Positions 35,823 to 47,516 are shown, counted from the first letter of the stretch. The stretch: DNA of 64,000 nucleotides from Cyanophora paradoxa (GCA_004431415.1 QPMI01000081.1:22346-86345); one strand, 5' to 3'. Notes: generated from the letters alone by a model not told the origin. Made by a program: numbers and translations.

Positions 35823-36016
35823 CGGTCGCCGCTCGAGCTCGAAGGTCGTGCGTCGATATCGTGTACCACCGAAAACTCGGCGAAAAGGGGGGGTACCGGT
35901 GGGCGGTCACATGACTCCCCTCGCGGCGAACGCATAACGTTACCTGACATCGCGACGAACGTTAACGATGTCAGGCAAACGCATAACTCATTTCCTTCAC
36001 CACCCGGCTCGTGTCG
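35823..36016. promoter_or_regulatory. Divergent promoter with inverted repeat
   Basis: 194 bp between two divergent genes. It contains a perfect 10-bp inverted repeat CCTGACATCG (35943-35952) and CGATGTCAGG (35966-35975) around a 13-bp centre with AACGTTAA, all bracketed by direct repeats CGCATAAC at 35931 and 35980. The symmetry and position suggest a binding site shared by both promoters. Confidence 0.45.
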
Positions 36017-36793
36017 ATGGCGCCGGCGGACTTCCGCTCCCTCCTGGAGCCTGCACGCAAGCTCCACGCAGCGTCGACCCGTCTGCACAGCGCGGCGACG
36101 ACGGGCCGGACGTTCTGCGTGGGCCCGGCGCCGATTGGCGCCTCGCCCGTGGAGCCTTACGTGCACCGCCTCCTTGCCGCGTACACCAAGCTCGTCGAAC
36201 GTGTTAAGCACGCCGAAGGCATTTTCGCCGACGTGATTAAGCTGCTCGGTGCGTATCATGATCAGTGCCTCCATCCCCGCGGCCGGCCCGGCCCGGTCCG
36301 ATTCGAAGCTGATCGCTCTCGCTGCGCAAAAACCCAGCGAGGACGGGCGTCCACATACACTCGAGCTTCATCAAAAACCATGAGCTTCATCAAAAACCCG
36401 CACGCCTTCCTCTACCTCAAGTCCGACATCGGTGCCCGCCCGCCCGCCCGACGCCGCCCCGCGGCCTGCGCACCGAGCGCCGCGCGCGCAGGGGCGCCGC
36501 TGTGCACCGGCGTGCAGTTCCTCGCCGAGCGCGTCATCGGGCTCTCGGAGGCGGCGCGGGGCGCCTTCTGGGAGCTCGTCCTGCACGAGACCTGCATGGG
36601 GTCCATGGGCCTCCTCCTCTAGATCTGCGCCCTGCGCGAGGGGGCGGCCCTCAAGCGGGCGACGCCGGCCCGGCGACGTGCCTCGGCGGGCGGGCGGGCG
36701 GGTGCCTCGCCGAGTTCTACGCGGGGGCGCTGGTCCTGCTCGCCGGCCCCTGCCCGGAGGGGCTCCGCTGCCCTCGCCGAGCGCCACGTCGAC

Positions 36794-37021
36794 GCCGGCC
36801 GCACGGAGATAAGGGTTGAGGGCCTTATGGGGTGGCGGTCACTGAGGACGCGTAGCGCGAGGAAGTTGACGACGACACGCCCGTCGAGGTGCTCGCGCTT
36901 CGCGCCTCGAGGTCAGAAGATAGAAGGCCGCCGCTCCGCCCAGGAGCCCGCCTCGCGCTACGCGTCCTCAGTGACCGCCACCCCATAAGGCCCTCAACCC
37001 TTATCTCCGCCGGCCGCACGG
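36794..37021. mobile_element. Foldback insertion with 56-bp perfect arms
   Basis: The arms 36807-36862 and 36951-37006 are perfect reverse complements of 56 bp, starting AGATAAGGGTTGAGGGCC and separated by 88 bp. The element is bounded by 13-bp direct repeats GCCGGCCGCACGG at 36794-36806 and 37009-37021, which resemble a target duplication. The right repeat abuts a plausible donor (GGTGCCC). It fits a MITE or introner-like insertion. Confidence 0.6.
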
Positions 37022-37541
37022 TGCCCGCCCGCCCGCGCCGGCCCGCCGGCCCGCCGGCCCCCGCGCTCACCGGCCCCGCAGCTCGACGGGTCGAGGCTCC
37101 CCAGCGACATCGCCGACGGCATCTCCAAGGCGTTCGTCGGGCGCAACCGCAACAAGTTCATCCTCGCCGTCGAGGCGGTGCGCCCGCCCCGCCGGCGCGC
37201 CCCCCGGAGCGCGCCGACGCGGGCACACTGCGGCAGCGGGTCGGCTTCCTGCCGCTCAAGGCCCGCGACGCGCCGCGGAGCGTCTTCGACCTGCTGAGCC
37301 ACCTGAAGGCCCTCGCGGGGCTGGTCAAGATCCGCCCCGGCGAGCCGGAGGACTGGCTCTTCGACCCGCCCCGCCCCGGCGAGCAGCAGGTGGAGAAGCC
37401 GGCGGCGCTCTTCGGGAGCGAGGCGGGCAAGAGCCTGCTGCTCCTGCGCATGCCGCTGGTCGTGGCGGAGATCTGGACCGACGAGCTCTCAGTCTTCGTC
37501 CGCTTCCTCGGGGCCCGGCCCCCGCCTGGGCCGCCTGCCGC

Positions 37542-37649
37542 GCCGCCGTCCTCGACGCCCTGTCAACTTCCGCCTCGCGCTACGCGTCCTCAGTGACCGC
37601 CACCCCCCTAAGGGCCTCAACCCTTATCTCCGCCGCCGTCCTCGAGGCC
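37542..37649. mobile_element. Single-arm relative of the foldback insertion
   Basis: 37573-37629 repeats the right arm of the foldback with a few changes around a C run. It is flanked by near-identical 18-bp sequences GCCGCCGTCCTCGACGCC (37542-37559) and GCCGCCGTCCTCGAGGCC (37632-37649). The reading frame stays open through this copy. Confidence 0.55.
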
Positions 37650-37970
37650 GTTGTGCGCGCCCCGCCGCCCCCCGCGCCTCGCGCCGCCGCCGACGCGGCG
37701 CAGGGCCAGGCGGAGGTGGACAGGGCTCGCCAACCTCTCCGCGCAACCTAGGCGTGCTTCCGTTCAAGAAGCGGCGGCGTCCCCCGTTCTCGAGGCGCAG
37801 AAATGCGCGCACCTCGCGGGCGCTGTCGTACGTCAGTTCCCGTCAACCTCTCCGCGCACGCCGACCCCATCGCCCTGCGGCTGCGCGTCGCGGCGGCCTC
37901 CGGTGCGCCCCCGCCCCCGGCGCCACCGCCGCCGACCGCGCCGGCCCCGCGCGCAGCCCGGGAGGAGTAG

Positions 37971-39402
37971 GCCGCTCTTCTTCCTCCGGAGCCTGCAGCT
38001 CGCAGTGTACACGGCTCTCATCGAATCCTCCGAACCCTGTAGTTCCGAGTCAGTTCTCATTTTCGAGCCCATTCTACTCATATGCGTTCACGTTTTACCT
38101 CTTAAGCTCTTTTTATAACATATACTTATTATAACTATGTAAATCGCGATCGTCTTTTGTGTACATCTTGTCCTCAGATATTACTTACATCGCCCACCGT
38201 ATATGTACATGTGCCATGTATAGCTTCGATCGATCATGATCAGGCGATTATTAGTTCCTGCAATAGCTAGCGCTGTTATTTTCACGCAATACTATGATAG
38301 CTAAAATGTATTAATGCAGAATGAATACTGCTGATGAATCTTATAATGCCAGAAGAAGAACTGCAAATGCCATGATAAAGATTATAATTAAATATAATGC
38401 TTGGAACATTCGAATTAGCGCTGCCACAGCTGCAGCTATATAGCTAGCTCCCAATCGAGCAGCTCGCGAGCCACAGAATTTGAATTCGGAATTTTGTTTT
38501 GGTGAATTTCCGGCCACAGTCTCTAAACACCAGCACTGCGGGGGCTGCCCAGGGGGCATAAAGACAAAAAAGCAAAATAACTAAGATAAGAGCACGAAGA
38601 AAGATAAGACAAAGAGCCAAAATCGACAATGAAAAAGAAAAGACACAGGGCTCGAGACAGATCGAGAAGAGACGACAAATCGAGCAGATCGAGCGACAGA
38701 GAAATTCGGAATTTTGAATTCATAGAAAAACTGACACGTACACATGTTCACTCATGATCAGCTTCACTGCCCGGCCCGATTGGATCTGCAGAGTCGAGCT
38801 ACGGATTCAGAGGAAGACAACGTTGACTAAGAAAACTAATCATCCAATGACTAAAAATATCTGTGTATAGCTACATCTAAAAGACGATATGGAAATGACC
38901 TTCAAGGATCACAGAATACGGGGGTCGATGGGACTAGTAGTAGTCTAGTACTAATCATAAGAGTAGACTGTGATGACGCCAAAGAACCAGCCTAGTGACC
39001 GACCTATTAAGTAGTAAAGCAGCCGAAAGAAGCACCACTAGAACTAGACTAGTACTACAACTCACTAGGCCTTGAAGCAAGCTAGCCGACGCAGTGATCC
39101 AAAATGTGTTAGGCTGCTTCAATTGCAAGGTGTGCTAGGCTGCTAGGGCTGCCAGACTGCAGCTGTACATAATACACGCACTGTAGATCCACGAGTTCCT
39201 GCAATTATGCAGCTATAGCTATAGAATCAAACTTCCGCATGCCTGCGGACGTGAAACGACATATATCCCGGGTCCGATGTGGCAGCGAGGGAAGAATTGA
39301 AAGAATATACATAGATATCCCTGGCCTGGGCTCGAGCCCGTGCCCTCGAGCTCCGGGGCCTGCACCGCGGCCGCGGCGGCGGCGCTTGCGCCGGCGCCGG
39401 CC
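37971..39402. other. AT-richer convergent intergenic region
   Basis: Between two converging genes. It is markedly more AT-rich than the coding regions (38080-38720). The segment 38484-38560 is the reverse complement of 63157-63232, a dispersed repeat of about 75 bp. Motifs such as CATGATCAG and CTAGTACTA recur. No gene is seen. Confidence 0.55.
38484..38560 (-). repeat. Dispersed 75-bp repeat, copy 1
   Basis: Reads TTTGGTGAATTTCCGGCCAC and ends in CAGCACTGCGGGGGCTG. The same sequence, with a few changes, occurs on the other strand at 63157-63232. Both copies lie in 3' flanks of genes, about 500 and 145 bp beyond stop codons. Confidence 0.8.
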
Positions 39403-39642
39403 TCACATGAAGCCTCCGATGGCGCCGCCCCCGTTGGAGGCGCGGATGCGCGACAGGGTCAGGATGACCGCCGAAATGAGCGCCGAGGCAACTCTGCGAA
39501 CGAAGTGCAAAGTCAGAAGGGGTTGGGGGTTGGGGGTTGAGGGTTGGGGTCAGGTTTGAGGGTTGGAGGCGGGACCCGCGGGGGTTTCGGAGGGGAGAAG
39601 AGGTGGGGGGGAGGGGCGAGGGGTTGGGGACGAAGGGTGTGT

Positions 39643-39673
<31 letters not shown>

Positions 39674-41739
39674 GGGGGGGTGAGGGGAGGGGGTGCTGGG
39701 GAAGGTGTGGGGAGGGGGTAGGCGTTGGGTTACTGTGCTCACACTCGCAGCAGATTTCTGCGCGCATACACGCACGGACGTCAGCGAGGCCTACCCGTAC
39801 ACGCGTGACGCAGGAAACAAATCGGACGCACACGTCGGCCCTCATTCCAATCATCTGCCCGCGCACACGCAATATTTAGTTTCAGATGACGAAATTAAAC
39901 CGAACATTCAAAAACGCTGACCGTCTCTGGGTGGAGCCGGTGGTCCCGCTGCGAGAGGGAGGAGAAGCGCATGTATAAGCGGCAGGCAGCTTTTAGTGAT
40001 CTTCATCACAAGCGGCAGGCAAGCGGCGAGAGGGGGGCGCGCGCGCGTATATATGAGTGGCAGCTTTCAGTGGCAGCTATGCATATGGAAGCTCCTGTTT
40101 GCAAATCAAACGGACTCGCCTGGATGTGGCGCTCGCAGAGGGCGATGAAGCGGAGGCAGGGGCAGTGGAGGATGCTCTCGCGGCAGAGGGGGCACGCCTC
40201 GGCCGAGACGCGCGCCGCCGCCGCCCGCGACTCGTCCGCCGCCGACCTGAAGGGGCCGGGGGCCTCCGCGTCAAGGCGAGCTCAAGGGCGCTGTGGCAGA
40301 GCGCGCGGTGCGGTACGGTGCAGGCGGCGGCCGCGCCCTAGCCTCCAGCTTGCTGGGCTCCCTCTCAAGATCTAGACTAGATCAGCCCTCTACTAGGCTA
40401 TACTTAGATTGCAATTGCAATCTACAGGCTAGATCCAGGAGGCTAGATCGCGATCTAGGCCCTACTCCGTCTAGGCAGTTGTCGGGCGGGGCGGGGCGGA
40501 GCGGACCGGAAGCCGAGGGAGACGGCGGCGCCGGAGGCCTCGAACTTCATCGCTGCGAACATCGCCCGCGCGCTCGCCTGCGAGACGTCGTCAGGCTGGG
40601 CGGCCTAACCCGAAGGGAGCGGGCGGGCGGGGCGACCGCGGGGCTCGCCTGGGTGGCCTCCTCGAGGCGGAGGTTGAGGTGCGACAGGAAGAAGCGGTGC
40701 TGCGCCCCGTCCCGAGCCGCGCGCGTCAGACTCGGACGGTCCGGGCGAGTCGGGCTCTGCACCTGGAAGACGAGCTGGTTGCAGCGGGCGCCGAAGAACA
40801 TGCAGGCGATGAGGCAGGAGCCGAAGAAAAGCAGGTCGATGAGCGAGAGCACGTAGAACATCTGCGGTAGAGTCGGTCAGAGCGCCAGCTATAGAGTCGG
40901 CGCTGGCCGTGGTGCCTGTTGGCCCGCCCTGCTATTCCCAGCGGTCATCTAGAGCGCTGGCTAGAGAGGCCCGGCCGCCGGGCCGTCTAGATCACCAAGA
41001 ACATAGAACATTGAGGTCGGAAGCGCTGAGCGCCGAAGCGGGCGCGCCTGGGGGACGCCCGCTATAGAACTAAGAACACAGAACATAGAAGAACCTAGAA
41101 CAGAGCTCTAGGGCACCACCTAGAACATATATAGAACACATATAGCTAGCTCTAGCTCTAGGGCACCTAGAAAATTAAGAACATAGAACATAGCGCCGAA
41201 TTCGAAGCGGGCGGGCGGGCGGGCGCGCCTGGGGGACGGCGGTGTTGTCGACGGTGACGACGGAGGCGTACAGGACGACCCCGAGCAGCCCCACCAGGCA
41301 CACCGCCACCCTAGAGCAGGTAAGAGCGGGGATGAGGAGAGGGAGGGTGGGGGGGAGGGGGGTAGCACATGGAGAGGAAGACGGCGAGGCGGACGGAGAA
41401 GCGCCAGCCGAGGTGGCACACCACCTGCCGAAGCCGCGCCTGCACGCGCGATCAAATTAGGAGGACGAGCAGAGATCAAATTGGGGCGAGCTACGTACCC
41501 AGGCGAGGATGTTGCAGGGGCTGAGGAAGTCGAGCTGGAGGGAGGCGGCGCCGCCCCCGGCCCGCTCCGCCCGGCGCGCCTCCCCGGGCCGGCCCTCCCC
41601 GTACATCTGCGTACGTATACCCCTCAGGCCCGGGCGGGGGGGGAGAGGAAGGGAGGGGGGTACGCGCCTCCTCGAGGTCGTCGTCCCCAAACTGCTCGAG
41701 GCAGAAGATCTCGCCTGGGGAGGGGGGGGGCGGGGGGGG

Positions 41740-41838
<99 letters not shown>

Positions 41839-44800
41839 TCGGAGTAAGCGAGGGGGAAGGGGGGGGGGAGGAGGGGAGGAGGTACCGGCGGCGCGGAGCC
41901 AGCGGTGACGCCGGCGCGCTTGCATCACTGCCACCAGCGACAACGGCGCTGCGTGCGGGAGGGGGTACGTCATAAGAAACCGCCCAAAAGGAGGGAAGAC
42001 GCCTGCGGATGAAGGGGGTACCGATGAAGAAAAACATGATAAAGAAGCCGCCAATGATCATGCAGCTGCGCGGAATCACGTTAGCTATAGGGCCGATCGC
42101 GGCCGTGCAGGAGCGCATGATCAATTTGGGGGGGGGGGGGGAGGGGGAGGGGAGGGGAGGGGGGGGCCGCGTTCGGGCCGAGGCCTAAGCTAAGCCGGGC
42201 CGGGAGTCCAGACTCTATTTCTCAATCCAACTTTGAAAGCTTCAATTCGGGAAGTCCGACGCGGGCGCATGCACGCACCCCGAGATGAACTGGACGCGCC
42301 AGGACTGGTCCCAGAGGCGCCGCGCGTTGTCCTCCACCAGGATGTACGGCAGCGAGATCTGGACTGCGCGGCGGGGCGGGGCGGGGAGATCAGACGGGGC
42401 TCGGTCCGCCCGACGAAGTCTGTCAGAGCGCACAGCACGCGACGGTGAGGCGGATGACGGTGTCCAGCGAGCCCTGCGCACGGGTACACCAAATTAGATC
42501 GGACCGATCAAATCGGGTCGGATCGGACCGAATCGAACCGTGGGCATCTAGGGCTAATTCTAAGACAGAGCCTCGGAGGCGGCGAGCTAGCGCTTCGAGG
42601 CGTCTAGCAGAGGCGAGCTAGGGTTCTAGCCAGGCGAGTGGCGGGCGCCTAGCCTAGACGTTCCTAGGACTAGGATTCAGGACCTCTCGCCTTCGCCCAC
42701 CTGGACGAAGGCGTGGGTATCTAGGGCTAAGACGGAGGCGGACGAGCTGCAATTATCTGGTGGGATGGGAGCGGCTGCTACCATGGCCAGGGGTGGAAGC
42801 ACGAATTAGAGTGGATTGGATCGACGCCCAGCTCCAACTAAGCGCGCGGCGCGGGCGGGCGCCCTAGGCCTCGCCCACCTGGAGGAATGCGATCGTGGTG
42901 TCCTGCCAGCCCCGCCCGAGGCCCGCCGCCTTCCGGTACCGCTTCTGCTCCGTGTCCGACGACTCCATCAGCAGCTGCGAACGAAGTGAGCGGGCGAGCG
43001 GGCGGGCGGGCGGGCGGCGCGAGCTAGAACTGTTTTCGAGCTCGTTTACTATAGCAAGAGCTTGCTAGCTAGCTAGCACTTCAACGCTGCTATAAAGTGG
43101 GCGGGCAGGTGAGCGGGCGAGCGGGCTAGCTTTCGCTCTTTCTAAGTTATTCTGCGCGCGTGTAGTTATGTACGTTAGATATATATGCTGACCTGGAGGA
43201 GCCAGAGGTCGAGGGGGACGACGACGCTCTGGCCGGAGCACTGCGAGCGGCACATGCGCGGGACGGTCCGGACCTTCGGGGGCGCGGGGCCGTCTCAGCT
43301 CAGAGACGGGGGCGGGGGGCGGGGGCGGGGGCGGGGGGCCGGGGACGGGGGCGGCGCGGTTAGAGTTGATAAAGGACACCGAACGCGTGCCAGGCACGCG
43401 TGCCAGGGTAGCCTGACAGGGCAGAGCCTTAAGTCTACCGCCACACCTAAGCCACTATCTTAGGCTATCTCTCCATGCGCGGGACGGTGCGGACCTCCGA
43501 GCCCCGCTCGGGGCTCGCGAACAGCGCCAGCCGCAGCGCCCGCCGCACCTGCGCGCGCACAAAATCAAAATGTGATATACAAGTTCGAAGCCTAGTCCTG
43601 TGTGACATGATAGCACATGAGATCGAGATCAATCCTAGGCCTACACTGTGACATAAGATCGAGGCTAGCACATCAGGAGACGCGCCGCTCTTAGAGAGGC
43701 GAACACTTCTTTTGTATCTCGGGGCGCGATTTGATCGGGGCGGACCTCGCCGACGGAGTTGCGGAAGTAGAGGGGGGAGCTTAGACTTTGTCCTCTAAGA
43801 GAAGCTAGAAGCTAATATACTCTAAGAGAAGCTAATGTACCTCGCCGACGGGGTTGCGGAAGTAGAGGGGGAGCTTGGGGTCCACTCGGACGCGGGCGCA
43901 CGTCTCCTCGATCTGGCCCTTCGCCGTCGACGCCGCCAGCGGGAGCCACCTGCGGGCGACAGGACAGGGCCAGGGGTCAGACCGGCCTCGCAGGCGCTAG
44001 ATCTAGATTAGGCCGCCGGGGTTTAAGGAGAGCGTCATCATGAGACGAGCTCCGACGTCCGACGGCGCCAGGGGTTAGGACGTCCTTGCACACAAGTAAA
44101 AGCTAGGCCCTTGACGAGGGCGAGCGAGGGATGAGAGCGGCTTCGCAAGTGCTAGATAGGACCCGATGCTAGTCTCTATGTTTCTTAGAGGGCGTCCGAT
44201 CGCTTATTATTGTTTACCGGAAGCTTAAGGCGGACGGGCGCGGACCCGAAGAGGAGCTCCTCGGAGCGGCAGACTCTAATAAGAGGCTAGTGTCGACTCC
44301 TACATATATATCTAGCTTATCTTCGCTCAAGTCTAACTATATTCGTTCATAGTATATAGTATATGTTCTATATGTTTCTTAGAGGCGTCGTCGCTTATTG
44401 TTATTACTATATATGGGCGGACCCGAAGAGGAGCTCCTCGGAGCGGCAGAAGTCGGCCGAGAGGGCCCCCTTCATCGACTTGGCGTACAGGCTCTGCGGC
44501 CGGAACCCGTACTGCGGAGGGGGGGGGGAGAGGAGGGCCCGATACCGATCAGCGGCGAGGACTCGATCCGTTTGAAAGTGGAGGCCCTGAAGAGCGCAGA
44601 GGAAGAAGAAGAAGAAGCTAAGCGCCCGCGGCCGGTTGCCGGTCGCGTGTATATATGGCGCGGCTTTCGATCTGATCTCTAGATCCGGTCCGATCCGATC
44701 CGATCCGATCCGATCCGAGCGGACCTTGATGGCGACCATGACGCCGCGGATGGTCATCATGGCGAGGAAGAGGAAGAACTCCGCCGCCTTCGCCACCCGC

Positions 44801-46729
44801 TCGTTCTGCGCGCGGGGGCGGTGAGGAGGGGTGGGGGGTGGGGGGGTGGGGGGCGGGAGGGGAGGGGAGGGAGGGGAGGGGGAACGGGGGGAAGGAGTAT
44901 TGGGGCAGGTGCAGAGAAGGAGAAATGCATGAGGCCGGGGGTCGGATGGCGGGGGTCGGGGGAGGGAGAGGGGCCGATGGGGCTGGGGGGGAGAAGAAGG
45001 CGGGCGGGGGGGGGGTACGGCTACCGGCTGCAGGAGGAAGAGGTACCCGCAGACCGCGAGGAACGGCGTGGTGGAGGCCATCCAGATCGCCTGCGTTCGC
45101 ACCGGCCCCGTCCCGCGCGCTATAATTAGACCCGGCGCTCCAGGGGTACGTGAAATCTTGTAGAGGCGCACGGGGACCATCCAGTAGAGGCCCCAGAAGT
45201 GGCGCTGGCGGATGGCGGGTACGCCGTACAGCGCCACAAAGAGCGGCAGCGAGGCCGGGAAGAGCCTGCGGGAGGGGGAGGAATTCAGACGGGGTGGGGT
45301 GGGTGGGGGGGGGGGGGGGGGGGGGGGGGGGGGAGGGCGGGGAGCCGTAGTGGTCGCGGCGCGGCGCAGAGTAAACCACGCGGGTGGATTAGATTCGCGG
45401 CCCCAGGATTAGGATTAGATTAGATCAGGCCCAAACGTAAGAGGAGCGTGCACGTAAGTGGATAGGGGGCGGGGGGGGGAGGGAGAGGGAGGGGTGGGGA
45501 GTGGGAAGGGCGTGCGCGTCGGATGGATGGATGGAGGGGGCGGGCGGCGGGAGAGGTGGGGGGGGGGGGGGGCGGGGGGGGGGGGCGGGGGGGGGAGGGG
45601 AGGGGGCGCCTCAGCGCGGGGCGCACATGTGGACGGCGAACTCTCGGAAGAACTGGCTCCAGTGCACCTGGCCCCGGGCCCACGATCAGCACAGCGCTAG
45701 ACTTTATGATCACACAAGAACACAATCTCAGTAGTAGGAACAACAGAATCGAATTGTAAGAGAGAGCGGGCGCCGGGCCGGGCCGGGCCGGGCGGGGCCG
45801 GGCCGGGCCGGGCGGACCTTGATCAGGAGGTTGAGCTTGAACGAGCGCTCGAGCCGGCGCTCCTTGGCCGCCTCGTCCTCCAGCGCCTCATCCCCCCCCC
45901 TCTCCAGCAGCGACGACCCCTCGTGGTGGGAGGAGGCGTCGTGAGGGGCGTGCGCGGGCGCCGGCTCGACGTCGACGCCGCGGAGCTTCAGCTCGAAGCT
46001 GCCGCAGCGGGGCACGCAGGCCGGCCAGCCGAGCTTGGGGGGTACGTGCGCGTAGTGGCCCTCCAGGGGGCTGCAGCTGAGGGGTACGACGTTCACCGGC
46101 GCGGCGGATCCGGACGCGACGGAGCTGGCGGCCGTGTGCTCACTGGAGTCCGCCGACAGCCGCGGTCCGAGGTCCAGCAGGGGCTGGCTGGGCGGGCGGC
46201 TGAAGCTGGATCTGGAGGCTCGCCGCGCCGGCTGCGACTGCAGTCGCGGCGCGTGTTCGGGTCCGGAGCCGAGCGCTGCGGCCGCCGCCGCGGGGTCCGA
46301 CGGGCCCCAGGGCAAGGCATGGTCGGGCACGCGGCCGGGCACTCCCGAGACGCTCGGGCGGGGCTCGGACCCGGCCGCGGACCCCGTCTCCCACCTTTTG
46401 GACGGGGACAGAGGCAGCCGCGATCTCCCGGGGGGAAGAGGAGGGTGCTGCGCTGCAGCTGCAGCAGACGTGGGCAGCTGCTGCATGCGCGGCGCCGGCT
46501 GGCCATACGTATACGCTGCGGGTGCCGGCTCTATGTCTTCAAGCTGCAGCTGCGCGTGCAGGCCGCAGCTGGCGGGCCACACTTGGCCGTGGCCTGTCTC
46601 GACGCTGGGTCCGGCGGCCGAAGCTGCACCCGCGGGCGCTGCTGGCGGGCGGCCATCGGCAGCTCCCCGCTCAAAAGCAGCTGGGGCAGAGCCTTCCGAG
46701 GCTGATCCGCCTACAGCCGCCGCTGTCAT
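39403..46729 (-). CDS. Large multi-pass membrane protein, unknown family
   Basis: About twenty exons on the minus strand. The first exon (46729-45815) encodes some 305 residues: a disordered Pro/Ala/Ser region, then an acidic-basic helix (ERRLERSFKLNLLIK). Exons then carry VHWSQFFREFAVHMCAP (45650), a hydrophobic LFPASLPLFVALYGVPAIRQ and FWGLYWMVPVRLYKISR (45140-45270), WMASTTPFLAVCGYLFLLQP (45020-45090), FFLFLAMMTIRGVMVAIK (44730-44810), YGFRPQSLYAKSMKGALSAD (44420-44515), a soluble LPLAASTAKGQIEETCARVR exon (43845-43950), WQDTTIAFLQ (42895), VQISLPYILVEDNARRLWDQ (42275-42360), MIIGGFFIMFFFIG (42020-42060), VGLLGVVLYASVVTVDN (41245-41310), MFYVLSLIDLLFFGSCLIAC (40770-40860) and CPLCRESILHCPCLRFIALC (40140-40210). 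The final helix is ALISAVILTLSRIR, ending at TGA 39403. Nine or so membrane spans suggest a channel, transporter or receptor; no family is recognised. Introns hold (GA)n, poly-G and exon-edge duplicates. Confidence 0.7.
39637..39680 (+). repeat. (GT)n followed by poly-G
   Basis: About ten GT repeats run directly into a G run of more than 20, within the last intron of the minus-strand membrane protein gene; on the transcript this is a C tract next to (AC)n. Confidence 0.9.
41742..41836 (+). repeat. (GA)47 microsatellite
   Basis: An uninterrupted GA dinucleotide run of about 95 bp in an intron of the membrane protein gene. On the transcribed strand this is (TC)n, a pyrimidine tract just after the exon encoding IFCLEQFGDDDLEEA. 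The long Arg/Glu reading frames across it are artefacts. Confidence 0.95.
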
Positions 46730-47516
46730 CCTTCAAGCTGCGGCTGCACCGCGGCTGCAGCGATCCCGGAGAACGCGTGAGCACCGTACGCGTCTGCGCC
46801 ACACCAGCGGGCGGACCGTGCTCACGGGACCGAAGTGACCGAAAGGAAGTAGTTCAAACGGCTGGTGCGGTTGCAAGTCAGGCGTGTGAGAGGCAAGACC
46901 CGCTGAGCGCTGGGAGGCGCGCGGAGGAGCTGCTGCTGCTGATGGTGCTCGCAGCTGCAGCTGCTGAAGTTGCAACTTGCAACGTGCAAGTTGCAAGTTG
47001 CAACGTGCAAGTTGCAACTAGCCTAGTAGAGGCGAGTTGGAGCTGTCACCGTGTGACGTGCGCGGCAGATCTCGCGTCCGCAAAATCTATCATATACCCC
47101 TCAGGCCTTTTTTTCTGGAGGCGGCCCCGCCGCCGGGCCGTCGGTCACCGGGTACCGGGCCGGACCCGCACCGCGGCCGGGCCGTCCGGCCCGCGGATCG
47201 ACGCTCATGGTCAGATCTAGATCTAGATCTAGCACTGACTCACTGAGTCAGTGACAGTGAGCGCTCGCCTACCACCTACCACTAGCGCGCATGGGGGCGC
47301 CCGGCGGCCGCGGCCGGCTGGGCCGGCGCGGCCGCCGGGCGCCCGGCCGCGGCGAGGCCGCGGACCGTCACGTGCACGCGCCGGCGCGCGCGGGATCATG
47401 ATCGATATCATCAGATCGATATCAGTCATTGCCACGTGCATGCACAGTGCGCACACGCTGCGCCGCGTTTGCGCTTGCTTAGTTCAGAGTCGGAAAGTCG
47501 ATCAAGAGCGCTAGCT
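46730..47516. other. Intergenic, palindromic short repeats
   Basis: Upstream region of the minus-strand membrane protein gene. 46972-47018 is a tandem palindromic block made of GTTGCAACTTGCAACGTGCAA-like units. 47213-47231 is (AGATCT)n. 47293-47390 is a strongly GC-rich stretch with CGGCCGCGGCCGG palindromes. No gene is seen. Confidence 0.55.

Larger units (their letters stand above)
36017..37970 (+). pseudogene. Decaying gene of unknown function
   Basis: Good exons are present: 36017-36249 (MAPADFRSLLEPARKLHAAS), about 36363-36431 (SFIKNPHAFLYLKSDI), then 36490-36622 (VQFLAERVIGLSEAARGAF), 37081-37176 (DIADGISKAFVGRNRNKFIL), 37200-37530 (SVFDLLSHLKALAGLVKIRP, MPLVVAEIWTDELSVFVRFL), and a last exon ending at TAG 37970 (VNLSAHADPIALRLRVAAAS). 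The reading frame meets TAG at 36620-36622, directly followed by what looks like continuing coding sequence (ICALREGAALKRA); a single C-to-T change from CAG would explain it. Two insertions of a shared 56-57 bp sequence (36794-37021 and 37542-37649) and partial exon repeats near 37727 and 37842 further disturb it. I therefore read it as a recently damaged gene, though a sequencing error at the TAG is possible. No family recognised. Confidence 0.55.

Noticed and set aside
41481-42124. Long Arg/Glu and Ser/Leu repeat reading frames
   Set aside because: They are translations of the (GA)n microsatellite within an intron.
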